64,000 bases of DNA, taken from the NCBI RefSeq assembly GCF_030272615.1, contig NC_081411.1, positions 833,206,136 to 833,270,135 on the forward strand. The letters run 5' to 3'. Each line of letters begins with the position of its first letter. Within the stretch, counting starts at the first letter, position 1. A program made the position numbers and the translations under genes. Source of the DNA: Cryptomeria japonica. Lineage: Eukaryota > Streptophyta > Pinopsida > Cupressales > Cupressaceae. Shown here piece after piece: positions 11,102 through 23,959 of the stretch. The notes beneath the pieces are model-generated. The model did no database searches. It was not told the origin of the DNA and was given only the letters and a program-made list of their open reading frames with translations.

Positions 11102-12606
11102 ACACACAAGAACACTAGATTTATGTGGAAAACCTAATAAGGGAAAAACCACGGTGAGAATTAAAATCACAATATGAATAATTGATTACAATGTTTTAGG
11201 CTCAAGGACAAGAAATATCACTACACCTGATTGGACTTGAAAAACTAAGGTGCACAACCTTAGGGAAAGATACAAAGAACTTGAATTACTGAGATGCACA
11301 ATCTCAGGTAAAGATACAAATACTACTCAATTTGCTAATTTTTTTTCACTATCTTCTAACAGGTACTAGGAAATGATGATTTGAAATGAACAAGATATCT
11401 TGATCATGATACTATCCTTAAACCATCGTGTCAAATGAACAATATCATGACAAACATATCTCACTTCATTCATTGACTCAAAATATTGTCACACTAAAGA
11501 TATGATCATCAAAGCTCATTACAAACTAGAATTTGTACTTTTTCTTTTTCACATACATTTTATTATAATTTAAATTAAATTCACAATAATCTACACACCA
11601 ATCATATATCTGCACTTCCATTTATACTAGCTTATACATTCAAACCCTCAACTAGGTTGGTCGTAGACACAATATACATGAATTACATAAAGTCAACCAC
11701 CATAAAAAACTGTACATCATTAGGTCCACTCCAGGAGATAAAGGGGACCTAAATAATTATTCCTAAGTTTATTCCAATGAGCCACACATACTTGCACATC
11801 CTCCAAAGTTGACATCCAATGTAATGTGTAGAAAAATAATGAAGCACCTTAACTAGTTGACCCAAAAATATCACCCAATGCAAATTACTTAATGCAGATC
11901 TACACACACCATGGTAAGATCCACATCTACATTATAACTCAACTTTAATACATATTTGGACCAAAAGAGTCTGATGCAAATAAGATAAATCAATTGAGTT
12001 GGCCAGAGACCAAAACAACTGACAACCTCAAACATAGAACTGTACATAAATTTACTTACTGATCATACTAACACTTTAAATATAAATTGGAACACTACAT
12101 GAACCATATGAAAGTTTCCTCCATTCCACAACTCTTAAATCAACATAGTAGAGAAATGCAGAGCATTCCCTGGAGTAGTCCCGACAAATAGATTCACTGT
12201 TAACAAACCGTCACAACCAACTTCAACATTTGAGAAATTGAGGACCTAAAAAACATCATAGCAAAACATTCATAGAACATAGACATTATATATACAAAAC
12301 CACAAGCCATCATCTTCAAATAGAAAAGGAATGGGGAACATTATTCCACAAGGACATTAAATACTCTTTCCTGCAAATTGTAACTTCCACTACTCTAGAA
12401 ACACCTCATATTCACTTACCATCACCACTAGACAATATGACAACATCTGAACATTGATTTTTTGACCATATCCTACATTCACACAACTAAATAATTCCAT
12501 CTCCCTCTTCACTTCTATTAATACAACACACAATCATAAACAACATAGACTGTGTCAGCAAAGACAAGTTTGGAATTAATGACAACACACCTCAAGTTTC
12601 CAACAC
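11102..12606 (-). mobile_element. Right part of the old LTR split by the chromovirus
   Basis: Continues 4716-4857 after removal of the chromovirus: acacacaagaac, then tggaaaacc...gggaaaaaccacgg at 11125-11150. It ends ttccaaca near 12604, followed by a pyrimidine tract (ctctccaccctttaaa) that reads as a polypurine tract on the minus strand, the same arrangement as at 1706 and 48992. With the left part the LTR would be about 1.65 kb. Confidence 0.55.
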
Positions 12607-13991
12607 ACTCTCCACCCTTTAAAAAAAAACATTTTGAAAAACCATGTTCACATCCACACCAATACTCTAAAAATGATTCATGATAAAAAAAATTCTAATA
12701 GATTTGGATGGAGACATGGCTACAGGGTCCTAAGAAGTATTTTCCAATCATTTATATCACACTAATAACACATTTAAAATAATTAATCTAACCAAAAAAT
12801 AAAACAATATATATGACGCAGAGCCAGGCAACAAACTAGGTGATAACCTTTTTCTCACCCACAACTACTGGGTCCAAACCAAGTTGTTTTGTTTGTTTAA
12901 GGTTTCAAACAATACACCTACCAATTTATTAACTCACACAACAATTTGTGTGACCGGATCCATAAAGGATTAGTATATTCTGATACCGGTGAGATGAAAA
13001 TACTCAACCCTTGTGTGAATGGTAGACAATCTTCCGGTACTGATGGGATGGAAACCTATTGGATTATGTCTATTGGTGGTCTAACCAACATAAACCATCC
13101 ATAAGATATGACTATCAAATAAGTGATGGGGTACTTGTCTCACAATTGTCCTATTTGTCTAGTAGCCCTACCAGTTGAGTTCTCCACACACAACTTAATA
13201 AAATTTAAATGGAAAAGAAAAAATAAGGGAAGAATAAGATACCCTTTATCAAGTTACACCATTCCCCAAATTATTAGACTATAACCCCATTTTTTAAGGT
13301 ATGTACCCTTACTATTCTCACAGACCTAATTAAGCCAATTAGGCCTAATTTACAAAGCAAGTACCCCTTGTATTAGTCCCCCGACTAAACCAACACTTAT
13401 AAAAGGTGGGGTAAGGTGTAAAATCACCAAATCCAAGGTTTCGGGACTTGATCCCATCTCCTTTTTCTTCTGCAAGTGATTTTTACTTCTACAGTTCAGG
13501 TGGTCACATAGAGATGCCCGCCTAGGGTCAATTCAATCTTCTTGGGCTTGGAGCCTCCCTGCAAAACAAAAAAAAATCTTATGGTAAAATTTCCCCTCTA
13601 ATATTTTCCCACAATTTGTTTGGTCCTCTGGTGAAAATGTTAGATTAAGGGCATCTTTTCAGTGAAACCCTAGGTGCTAGTATGGTTTGTGACTAGTCTG
13701 GATAGGTTTTGATGGATCTCTACAACCTGATTATTTCAAGACCTAAAAATTGATTTAAATGAAAGGTAAGATACTTCCCTAACTCATCCAATTGGTTTCA
13801 TGCATCCACCAATCCGTACAGGTCAGAAATGAACATCAAACATGCAGAATTTTGGGAAACTCCAAGTATATTATTTTTCTCCAAAACTCCAAAACATCAC
13901 CAGTTTCAAAAACTTAAAAAAAAAAACCCTAGAATCAATCCAAGTGGGCCTAATATATCCTCCATAATGGTTTCCAACCACTTTTCAAACT
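12607..13991. other. Gene-free stretch
   Basis: 12607-12830 may be the 3' end of the element owning the 4716/12606 LTR, but no protein motif is readable. 12940-13060 has ccggat/taccggt motifs and 13230-13600 is featureless single-copy-looking DNA. No gene supported. Confidence 0.4.
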
Positions 13992-14444
13992 TTGGAACCA
14001 TTGGAGGATTACTTACCCCATTTTACAACACTTTACAATGACAACAAAAGTTGTCAACTTGCACTTTTCAAATTTGGTGACTCCAAGGTGTATTGGGTCT
14101 GTTCCAAGGATTGGTCTGATGTTTCTAAGACCAATATTATTGCCTGGCTCATGCCTAGACTCCTACTGATCCACATGGTTATTTGTCCATGGTGGCTTAT
14201 AAAATGCAACCATGACAATGCCTTACATCAATTGGATCTTATTGACTCACAAACCTATCAACCTACTACATATGATGTCAATGTGACAAGGTCATTATAT
14301 TTTTACCTCATGGGTGATATAGACTCTTTAGGCTTCATTTGTGTCTTTGGGTGCTCCTGCACCAATATACCTTGGGAAAACCCAACCTTCAAAAAAGTTC
14401 TTATTGCATTGAATGCATATCATAAGTATAGTCAATCACAATAA
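13992..14444 (+). CDS. Uncharacterised 150-codon open frame
   Basis: Longest open frame in 12.6-16.5 kb. The predicted peptide is rich in aromatic residues and cysteines (KVYWVCSKDWSDV, LGFICVFGCSCTN) with no transmembrane run or signal peptide. I recognise no family and see no splice-linked neighbours. Codon use is not distinctive and no conserved second copy exists in the window. It may be a decayed transposable-element fragment or chance; a real gene is the less likely reading. Confidence 0.15.
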   Translation: MEPLEDYLPHFTTLYNDNKSCQLALFKFGDSKVYWVCSKDWSDVSKTNIIAWLMPRLLLIHMVICPWWLIKCNHDNALHQLDLIDSQTYQPTTYDVNVTRSLYFYLMGDIDSLGFICVFGCSCTNIPWENPTFKKVLIALNAYHKYSQSQ

Positions 14445-16569
14445 CTTCTCACACACTAAGACATAACTTTATAAAAACCATTTTCATAATTTTCCATGGG
14501 CTACATCCAAGTCCAAAATAATACCATATGGTCCTCATGCACTATCATCTCACATGATTCACTAAACATCATACTCCTTTTTGTTTCACTCCGTCTCTTA
14601 GTCTCCACTCCTTCACTATTGCACTTATCTATTAAACCTCATCTCTCTCTCAATCTTCTTTTCTTACTTTCAAATGAATTAAAACCACACATATACACCT
14701 TTCCTTAGCTTCCACACAATCTATGTCAACCTCAAGGTGGCACAAAGCTTTAAATCACATAAATATATTACCAATTGAATTTTAATCAAAAAATTATAAT
14801 GGTTTGATGGTGGATAATCTCTAAAGTATAACTCACACCTCTCCAATGACTATCACAATGGTCTTTCTATATATGTATCTTCTATAAAAAGCCCAAAATA
14901 ACCTTTTACAAACCAAAATAGTTTCAACTAAACACCATTGTAGCTCATAGATATGTAGTCAATAAATCACAAACTTAAACCAATCTAAATTACCTTAAAT
15001 TTTAATATGAGAGACATAAATTATATGAATAGCTACTTTAAAAATGACAGTACCCAGTTACACAATGCAAATTTGAAATGTACATTAACTAACTTTCCTC
15101 ATCAAAAAATGTCAAACGTACAACTCACTATATGAAATCATATATTTTCAACTTTCTAAATATAATTTAGTTTTATCAAAAGGCTCCAAGGATGTTTGTG
15201 CAGCACATGACTATTATAAATGTCATAAACCTTCTTCTCAAAGTTAGATTATAACATCAAAGCTTGGAAGCATTAAATTCTTTTAAAATATACAATATAT
15301 TACATTACAATACAGGTAAAAAAGATTAAATGTAGTCTCCTAATAATGAGCTTAATTAAACATATGCCACTAAATAATGACCCCCTAATGTGCCACATAC
15401 TTGAGAATCTAAGTCCCATGAATGAAACCTAAATCCTTTTAATCATATTGAACGCAAGCTTCACATCCTAGTACTATTAAAAGGAAGCCAAGGCTTACCT
15501 TCTTTGACAATTTTAATTATTTGTATTAGTGTAAGATCATTTTAACCATTATATATACCTAATATATGATTTTTTGGATTGATAGGTAACAATTCTTTAC
15601 CAACCTTTAATTCCATGTATATTCTTTTTGTTCAAATGCTACTTCATGTGCATGTGAAATGTTATTGATGTGTTTCTTTTTTGAATGATTTTTGTTAGTT
15701 TTTTAATTGATAGCAAGATAAGTTACAACCCATAGAAAAGCAAATCCAGTAAGAGATTAATCATATTGTGAACAAATAGTTGCCAAGCTATTTGGCAATA
15801 TGATTTTTAAAAAAAGGAGATTTTCTCTCACAAACATTTGGTAATTATAAAGAAATTCAGGTATATAGTGGCTTGTTAGCCAAATTAAAACACAACATAT
15901 TATGTATAAATGCAATATATGTAAAGTTCACAAGTTGATTGCTTGTGCTTACCTTGCACTATCAAAAGAGAAACTAGGAGTTGTTCGAAACAACATGGAT
16001 TTATAGTTGGAATAAAACCAATTGAATATTATAGTCTCAATTCTCACCACCAATATATATAGGCCTTGGTTTCCCTATAATGGGTTCTTCCCGAGGACCA
16101 TAGATATCACCTACACACTATAAATGTTGTATTACCATATGCAATAATATTTAGACAAGTTTGATGCATTGAACCCAATTTTGAATAGCTGCTAGGAGAC
16201 ATGTCCTTTTACTAAAATATGAAGGGATTTAAGGGAAATGATTTTTATATTTTTTAAATTTTAAGCAATTTCAATATACTAATAAATAGATTTAATTTTT
16301 TTATAATAAGCATTTAACATCATCTATTTGTTAAAGATAATAATTTATAGTTTTATAAAAATTGATAAACAATTTATCCCACAAAAAAATGTATTGCTAT
16401 ATCACAATAATCATATTTAGAAAGAAACAAAGAAAGAAAAAAAGACCTAGAAAAAGAAAGAGAATAATAAAATTTAATTTTCACTCTATTCAAACATCAC
16501 ACTTATCAATAGTCAAACTATGGATAATGATTTCACATCCCATCTTGCTTAAAAATAAATAAATAATTA
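14445..16569. other. AT-rich intergenic DNA
   Basis: No open frame with recognisable content, no terminal repeats and no PBS were found. Short A/T tracts and microsatellite-like runs only. Confidence 0.5.
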
Positions 16570-16990
16570 TTACCTTTCTTTTATTAGTCAAATTTTAGCT
16601 TTTACCTTTAGACTAAAAATGGTTAGACAACAATGTTATTGCAATCTCTTCAAAAACTAGATGACCTAAAAAATTAGACAACAACGTCGTTGCAATCTAT
16701 TGAAAGTTTAAATAGAAAGATAAAGAAAGAGTAGAAATGGAATATTATCAAATTATCAATAATGATTTTATATCTCATCTTTACTTTAAAAAAAGAATAA
16801 TAAATGATTATATATTTTTTTTATTAGTCAAATTTTAACTTTCAACTTTAGACTAAAAATAGCTAGGAAACAACATTATTGCAATGTCTTAAAAAACCAG
16901 ATGACTTAAAAAGTTTGACAAGAACGTCATTGCAATCTCTTGCAAGCTCAAATTCCTGCCTGCCTCCATTATAGCAGAAACATTTGCCCT
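16570..16990. repeat. D repeat, two tandem copies
   Basis: A roughly 140-bp segment (ttattagtcaaattttarc ... agactaaaaatggttagac ... ttgcaatctct) occurs at about 16580-16710 and 16825-16950, and again at about 25957-26085. It marks the left edge of the duplicated unit that includes the GLO gene. The minus-strand open frame at 16863-17177 spans it and has no recognisable motif. Confidence 0.65.
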
Positions 16991-17237
16991 TGTTAAAATG
17001 GCAAAAATAGAAAGATAAAGAAAAGCAGAGATTGATTTCCAGACTGAAAGGTTCCAACAGAAACTGTTTATGGCAGGTATAATGGAGGAGACGGGATTGT
17101 GGCAGAGGTAAGCAGGAAAAACTTGCCCTAATTTGATCTGTGCTTTTGTTAAATATAATCAGCGTAAATGTTGACATAATTTAAATCAAGATCTCATGAG
17201 ATGATTCCACTTTCTTGATGAATGTAGGATACAAATT

Positions 17238-18760
17238 TTGATATTTCACACTTAGTTGAGGAGTAACATCTAGTGGGAAGGAGTTTAACTTGGATCCATA
17301 ATAGATTAGAAATATATGATTGTCGACTCAGTTCGGTTCAAGAAATATGATGACTATAAATCTTGTTTGGACTCTTGGATTGTATGAAATTAGTGTCATT
17401 CAAGACTTAGGATAATTGTATGTGAGACAAACAAGCAAGAGTGAGGCCAAGATGGAGGGGAGGAGAGGAAGTATTTTCATCTTTCACTTGATCTTTAGAA
17501 ATAGTTTCAAGTCTTGATTTTTTAAAATGAATGTATGAATGCATGTTAAATTTTGATATTTCACACTTAGTTGAGGAGTAACATCTAGTGGGAAGGGGTT
17601 TAACTTGGCTCCATAATAAATTAGAAATATATGATTGTCGACTCAGTTCGAAATATGATGACTATAAATCTTGTTTGGACTCTTGGATTGTATGAAATTA
17701 GTGTCATTCAAGACTTAGGATAATTGTATGTGAGACAAACAAGCAAGAGTGAGGCCAAGATGGAGGGGAGGAGAGGAAGTATTTTCATCTTTCACTTGAT
17801 CTTTAGAAATAGTTTCAAGTCTTGATTTTTTAAAATGAATGTATGAATGCATGTTAAATTTTGATATTTCACACTTAGTTGAGGAGTAACATCTAGTGGG
17901 AAGGGGTTTAACTTGGCTCCATAATAAATTAGAAATATATGATTGTCGACTCAATTCGGTTCAAGAAATATGATGACTATAAATCTTGTTTGGACTCTTG
18001 GATTGTATGAAATTAGTGTCATTCAAGACTTAGGATAATTGTATGTGAGACAAACAAGCAAGAGTGAGGCCAAGATGGAGGGGAAGAGAGGAAGTATTTT
18101 CATCTTTCACTTGATCTTTAGAAATAGTTTCAAGTCTTGATTTTTTAAAATGAATGTATGAATGCATGTTAAATTTTGACATTTCACACTTAGTTGAGGA
18201 GTAACATCTAGTGGGAAGGGGTTTAACTTGGCTCCATAATAAATTAGAAATATATGATTGTCGACTCAATTCGGTTCAAGAAATATGATGACTATAAATC
18301 TTGTTTGGACTCTTGGATTGTATGAAATTAGTGTCATTCAAGACTTAGGATAATTGTATGTGAGACAAACAAGCAAGAGTGAGGCCAAGATGGAGGGGAA
18401 GAGAGGAAGTATTTTCATCTTTCACTTGATCTTTAGAAATAGTTTCAAGTCTTGATTTTTTAAAATGAATGTATGAATGCATGTTAAATTTTGATATTTC
18501 ACACTTAGTTGAGGAGTAACATCTAGTGGGAAGGGGTTTAACCTGGCTCCATAATAAATTAGAAATATATGATTGTTGACTCAGTTCGGTTCAAGAAATA
18601 TGATGACTATAGATCTTGTTTGGACTCTTGGATTGTATGAAATTAGTGTCATTCAAGACTTTGGATAATTGTCTATGAGACAAACAAGCAAGAGTGAGGC
18701 CAAGATGGAGGGGAAGAGAGTCACTTGATCTTTAGAAATAGTTTCAAATCTTGATTGCTG
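17238..18760. repeat. 315-bp tandem repeat, about five copies
   Basis: Units begin at gatatttcacacttagttg near 17240, 17555, 17863, 18178 and 18493. Spacing is 315 bp except the second unit, 308, which lacks the seven bases ggttcaa. Copies are nearly identical; the last is cut short by a deletion near 18720. A single diverged unit is present at about 26190-26530 in the second duplication unit. Minus-strand 79-codon frames (17715-17954, 18030-18269) recur only because the repeat recurs. Confidence 0.92.
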
Positions 18761-19886
18761 AATTTTTATATGTTAAATGTGGTGTATCTTTGATAGGCTA
18801 TGTTTCATGGATCCAATTGATCTATGTATATAATATGTTAATGGGCCTCATCTTAGGTAAGTTAATCTTACTGAATATAAATAGTCGTATGTCCTTATTT
18901 GTTGTAAATCTATTAAATTTGAGGTCTCATAGATTTGTTTGTGGATACAATCGGACATGTTCAAGTTAAGGATCAAGCTATAAATTTGGTTTCTTTATTT
19001 TTAGATTCTTGGAAATTGTACGGAACACCACCTCGTTTTAAAAGAGGTAAAAACAAACAATGTGTCCATTCTTATGCATTGGATTCTAGTTTCCTTATCT
19101 CTATTCATGCACCTTACTTCCTTTCCCATGTAATCTTACTCCCTTAGCATTAGTATGAAATGTCTATTCTATGAGGAAAGACTCATAGTTTTGAGAGCCA
19201 AAAATTAGTTCGCCCACTTCTACTCCAAAGAAGGAAATTCTTAGTTGAAATCTCTCTTAAGTCATTACAACTAGGGTCCTCCTTTTGGCAAAAATACAAA
19301 GTGTTTATTGAAAAATCAAAGTTTGTCACAGTTGGAGTAAAAATTTGAAGCACTCACACATAGAATCTTAAGAAAGCCCATTAATATGAAATATAATATT
19401 TTGAGTCTAGTTTTCAAATATGTGATTTATTCTAATACCTAGATGATACAAGTTAATTTTTAATTTTCATTTGCAAAAATCACTTTTTAAACGTCAATTT
19501 TTACGTCCATAACATACACATGCTAATAAAAGTAATTTTTATTTCTTTTTGGGAAAAAATGCATATTGTAGTGTATTTTGATGAGGATATTTTTTATAGT
19601 TCTTTCTAAATATTTTTTAATTAAATTTTTATTGGCCTTAATTGCTATTTTTGAAAATCCCTCATGTATGGCCAACATAGTTTGAGTTAACATAATCATT
19701 AAATATTTTTTCCTCTGTGTAAAGAATGGTATCTATTTTGATAAAATATAATTTCTTTTTTAAACTTTAAAAATTAAAATTTATTAAAAAAATAATAAAA
19801 CCTTGCATTTCAAGTTTATGGATCAGTTTCTTCAAAACTTAGATATAATAAATAGAAAAAAATAGTCAAATCATAGAATCATTCAA
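18761..19886. repeat. C repeat, copy 1
   Basis: Aligns with 26540-27650 (copy 2) and, from about 18900, with 60590-61570 (copy 3). Diagnostic stretches are aatctattaaatttgag and gtttgtggatacaatcgg. Homology stops at agaatca (19886), just before the position where copies 2 and 3 hold a small TRIM-like element. No coding content is recognisable. Confidence 0.8.
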
Positions 19887-20072
19887 GTTTATGGACACGC
19901 TACAACAAATACAACATTCAATGTCCCTACAATATTAAACCTCCTACAAAATAATGATATTGTAGACAATATAAAAGAATTCTTGTGGTGTCTTATGACA
20001 ATTTCATTTAGATGGAAGATTGTATGACACTATTAATGAAGTTGAGAACTAGAGAGAGAATGAAGTGCCCAA

Positions 20073-20114
20073 AGAAGAGGGGCTAATTATAAGCACCAAA
20101 GAGCTGAAGTGCGT
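20073..20114 (+). pseudogene. GLO exon-1 fragment
   Basis: 42 bases matching 21513-21554 inside exon 1 of the intact GLO gene with five differences and no gap (gaagaggggctaat followed by ataagcacc and gagctgaa). The flanks do not clearly align beyond a few bases. It is too short to encode anything; it is probably a remnant of another GLO copy or a small ectopic duplication. Confidence 0.6.
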
Positions 20115-20400
20115 GTTGCGGTGACTATTCAACCTTTACTACCTTACCATAGGGAGCTTGGCGGTCATGAAAGGATGACCTGCGGTACTACGGTAACCGC
20201 TTACAGGGTGGCGGTAACAGTAAACAATCATTGCGCTACCGCAAGGGGTTTGGTAGTCACAAAAAGGTTGATCACGATATCTATTTACTGCTCAACTGCA
20301 GACAACTCGGTCAATGCGGTGACCCTTTATGTGGGGCCGTAATAACTTGACATCCCACTGCGCTACCATAAAAGACCTAGCTAAGGTGAGGTCCAACCCA
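20105..20400. repeat. CG-rich island with GCGGT/ACCGC motifs
   Basis: Within very AT-rich DNA this block carries at least six degenerate motifs: tgcggtgac, tgcggtactacggtaaccgc, ggcggtaacag, gcgctaccgcaa, aatgcggtgacc and tgcgctacc. They occur in both orientations with irregular spacing. Function unknown; a decayed transposon terminus is possible. Confidence 0.5.
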
Positions 20401-21228
20401 GCAGCCGCAATAATTTGATTATTTCTTAGAAAAATAGATTAACATTAATAAAATATAAAAAAAATTAAATAAATCAAAAACAGAAAACAATTTTATAATA
20501 GAATAACTTAAAAGAAAATAATAATTAAACAAATCATTCTTCTATCTTAAACCTATTCTCATAAGACCCTAAACTTTAAACACAAATAAAAGAACACATC
20601 TTAATTGATCTTGTATTTGCAGTCACTCGAACCTTGTTTCTTTACCTGTTCCCATAACATACCATCCTTAAGCCAATAACTCAATTTGGTTAAGAAGTAA
20701 TGTTTAATCTTATATATTGTTGAGTTAGCCAAAAGATCTGGGGTCTATAATTTCATGGCAGGTTGTTTGTTTGATGGGAGTTCTATAATATGAATGCCAT
20801 CAAGATTTTAGCAAATCTTATACGTGGTTGAACTATACTTGAATTTGGTCGTTAATAATGATTTAATTGCCCTCAGACTTGAGTACTTACGTGTAGGAAA
20901 TTGAAAACTTAAATCATGTTGAATGTTGAATAAAAAAAAAAGATTGCATTGGTGTAGCTGTGGATATGTGGTAGACATTAAAAGAGAAAAAGGAAAATAC
21001 CTAAGCATAGCAGCCCTGCGCCACGTAAAGAAAAAAAAGGAGGTTGGTGTTCTAAAGTGCTCCTCCCACTATTTCCATGTTTTCAGACTCCACTTGATCA
21101 CACCGCCCGATCGTCATCTCCCCATCACTTCGATCAACTCTAAAACACACCACGTCAATATAAAAAATCTTCGTATCTCAACACATCACAAATTTAGCAT
21201 TCTTTTTCTTGACATAATTAGTGAATCG

Positions 21229-23430
21229 ATGAATTTCTTCCCCTTCCTCCTCCTCCTCTTAAATGTCAACAGCAATGGCGTATGCTGCAGCCCGCCTGCT
21301 CCCCCAGTCAAATGCGGCACCGCCGGTTGCACAGTGAGTAACGCCTACGGAATATTCCCCGACCGATCGACATGCAGAGCCGCAGCGGCTGTTTTTCCGT
21401 CGTCGGAAGAAGAGCTGGTGGTGGCGGTGGCGGCGGGCAGCCGAAACAAGCAGAAGATGCGGGTGGTCACGCGGTGGTCGCACTCCATTCCCAAATTGGT
21501 CTGCCCAGGCGGAGAAGAGGGGCTAATCATAAGCACCCAGGAGCTGAAACGCGTGGTTAGCGTAGACGAGGAGTCCATGAGAATGAGCGTGGAAAGCGGA
21601 GCGGCTTTGTGGGATATAATAAGCGCAGCCGCTGAATATAAGCTGGCGCTCCCACACACTCCGTATTGGAAGGGGCTTACAATAGGGGGGATCCTCTGTA
21701 CGGGGGCTCATGGAAGCTCAGTCTTTGGGAAGGGAAGTGCTGTTCATGAGTATGTTGTGGGGATGAGATTGGTGGTCCCCCTGAGAGGAGGGAATGCAAG
21801 TGTCGTGACCCTCAATTCCTCTCATGCCGATCTCGATGCTGCCAAGGTTTCTCTTGGCCTTCTCGGAGTCATTTCTCAGGTACATTTGAAGCCGTCTAAA
21901 TTAGGTGAATCAAGGATTATATTTTAACTTTAATGGTTAGGTCGTTACAGTTTTAATTGTTTTGACTTTGAGCCACTCTCAATATACAGAGAATGCTTAA
22001 TCAATTATTAATTTAACTTTTCAATATAAAAAGTTCTTACTGTATTATGCGATATTTGTATTTCTTTAATATAAAATGGAAGATTAATTATATAGAGAAG
22101 CCCACTGCAAGTAGTTATCATCTTTACTTTTAACGTTCTACGATATAGTGATTTCCTTAATATTTTTCAATTTTGTCTGCCTTTTTCAAAAGTTTAATTT
22201 TTATGACATCGCTAAGATAACATATAACTTTTGGTAGATTTGACAAGTACAGGTAACACTACAGTTGCAGCCAATGTTCAAGAGGTCTATCACAAACGTG
22301 AAAAAGGATGAGACAGATTTAGAACAGAGCATAGTGGAATTTGGAAGAACACACGAATTCGGAGACGTGACATGGTATCCCGGACAGCGTAAGGTTATTT
22401 ACAGAATAGATGGCAGAGTTCCTGTAAACCAATTTGGAGATGGAGTCAACGACTTTATTGGCTTTCGCCAAACCTTAACTGCAGGCTTGGCCATCACCCG
22501 TTCAGCAGGTAAAATCCTGCAACCTACTTGCATAAACTATTTCTTTATTGAACATCAAAGTTTATATTAGCTAGGTTTATGAAATAAAATCTTCCTCACA
22601 GTTGAAACTTTTCAGAAGAGTTACAGGAATCTACAAAGGATGCTAAGGGAAAATGCATGACGGCCAGGCTTCAGGTAGGGGCTCTGCAGCGTATTGGTTC
22701 GGGCTTCAAGAACAACGATTTAGGGTTTTACAAATATCCCATTGTAGGCTACCATAACAAGCTGCAAGCAGCCGGGTCATGTCTCAACTCCATAGAAGAT
22801 TTGCTGCTCATGGCTTGTCCATGGGATCCTCGCATTAAGGGAGAATTCTTCCACCAGACTACCATGAAAATCAGCATGACCAAGATTTCAGACTTCATTA
22901 CTGACATTAAAAAGCTGAGAGACCTGAATCCCTCTGGTTTGTGTGGGGTGGAGCTCTACAATGGAATTCTCATGCGTTTTGTGAAGGCCTCTAGTGCTTA
23001 TTTGGGAGCAAATGAGGATTCTGTTGACCTAGACTTCACATACTATCGATCTAAGGACCCTATGGTTCCTAGACTCAACGAGGACATGCTTGAAGAGATT
23101 GAGCAGATGGGTCTGTTTAAATATGGAGGCACTCCCCACTGGGGTAAGAACCGCAACATTGCTTTTCAGGGAGTATTGAACAAGTATAAGAAAGGTGGGG
23201 ACTTTTTGAAAGCTGTGAAAAAGTATGACCCTGATGGATTGTTTTCCAATGAGTGGACTGATGGAGTGATGGGAATAGGAAAGGAAGAGGTAGTTATAGA
23301 CAAGGACGGTTGTGCTTTGGAAGGTCTGTGTTTATGTGCAGAGGACAGGCACTGTGCTCCTCTTAAAGGTTATTTTTGTAGGGCAGGAAGAGTGTACATC
23401 GATGCTAGAGTTTGTAGATATGAAGGATAG
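21229..23430 (+). CDS. GULLO: L-gulono-1,4-lactone oxidase-like FAD oxidoreductase, intact
   Basis: Secreted flavoprotein of the plant GULLO / D-arabinono-lactone-oxidase family, which oxidises aldonolactones such as L-gulono-1,4-lactone towards ascorbate. Three exons: 21229-21879, 22253-22508 and 22616-23430, with GT/AG introns (gtacat...tacag, phase 0; gtaaaa...ttcag, phase 1). Together they give 1722 bases, 573 codons plus stop, the usual family length. The start is chosen because it gives a hydrophobic signal peptide ([11 protein letters not shown]). An FAD-binding PCMH-type domain covers about residues 50-235, with [10 protein letters not shown] (H85 corresponds to the flavinylation histidine of animal enzymes) and GAHGSS at 159-164. 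The C-terminal half is ALO-like and ends in the cysteine-rich tail typical of plant members (CALEGLCLC ... CRAGRVY). No lesion is visible. The substrate is inferred from family only. Confidence 0.93.
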
Positions 23431-23959
23431 AATAGTGCATCTAATTGCATTCATGTATTAGATCGACAATGTTAATTTTTTGAGTTTTATGTAGAGAGCA
23501 AAAATATGTGGAACAAATAATGTTAGTTTTGAGAGATTTATCAATGTGCAAATCTCTATATAGAACTTACTATAAACTATCTTTATTTTTTATTTTATTT
23601 TATCTGTATCCTAGATTTTCTTGCCTTGGCTACATCCTGAAAACAAGAGCACTACAACAGAACTGAACTTAAAAAAATAAATAGAAATAGGCAATACCCC
23701 TCACATGAATCTAACAAGTTTGTCATGATATTTTCATATTTAAATATATGAGAAGATTGTCATAAAATATTTAGTCTACATGATTTTTTAGCAACCTTAT
23801 AGGATAATAACATAAAGAGAGATTAATAATGAAATATCAGAATTAAGCAATCACATAATATTGATAAATATTAATATATCTTTTGCAATCATTTTTACAA
23901 AAAACAACTTTGTAAGTCTTTGAACTAAAGTATTATGTAATACAATTGCAATCTCCGAG
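23431..23959. other. GLO 3' flank
   Basis: AT-rich sequence following the stop codon, conserved in the second unit at 31258-31770. It probably holds the 3' UTR; no single polyadenylation signal can be chosen with confidence. Confidence 0.4.

Larger units (their letters stand above)
19887..20789. other. Spacer upstream of the intact GLO gene
   Basis: Mostly AT-rich, single copy in the window, apart from a GLO exon-like fragment at 20073-20114 and a CG-rich island with repeated GCGGT/ACCGC motifs at 20105-20400, both listed separately. The open frame at 20109-20342 lies in the CG-rich island and resembles no known protein. Confidence 0.5.

Noticed and set aside
16863-17177. 104-codon minus-strand frame
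   Set aside because: Spans the D repeat and is disrupted in its other copies.
17715-18269. Repeated 79-codon minus-strand frames
   Set aside because: Products of the 315-bp tandem repeat; interrupted in other units and no motif.
20109-20342. 77-codon frame in the CG-rich island
   Set aside because: Explained by motif repetition and low stop density in CG-rich sequence.
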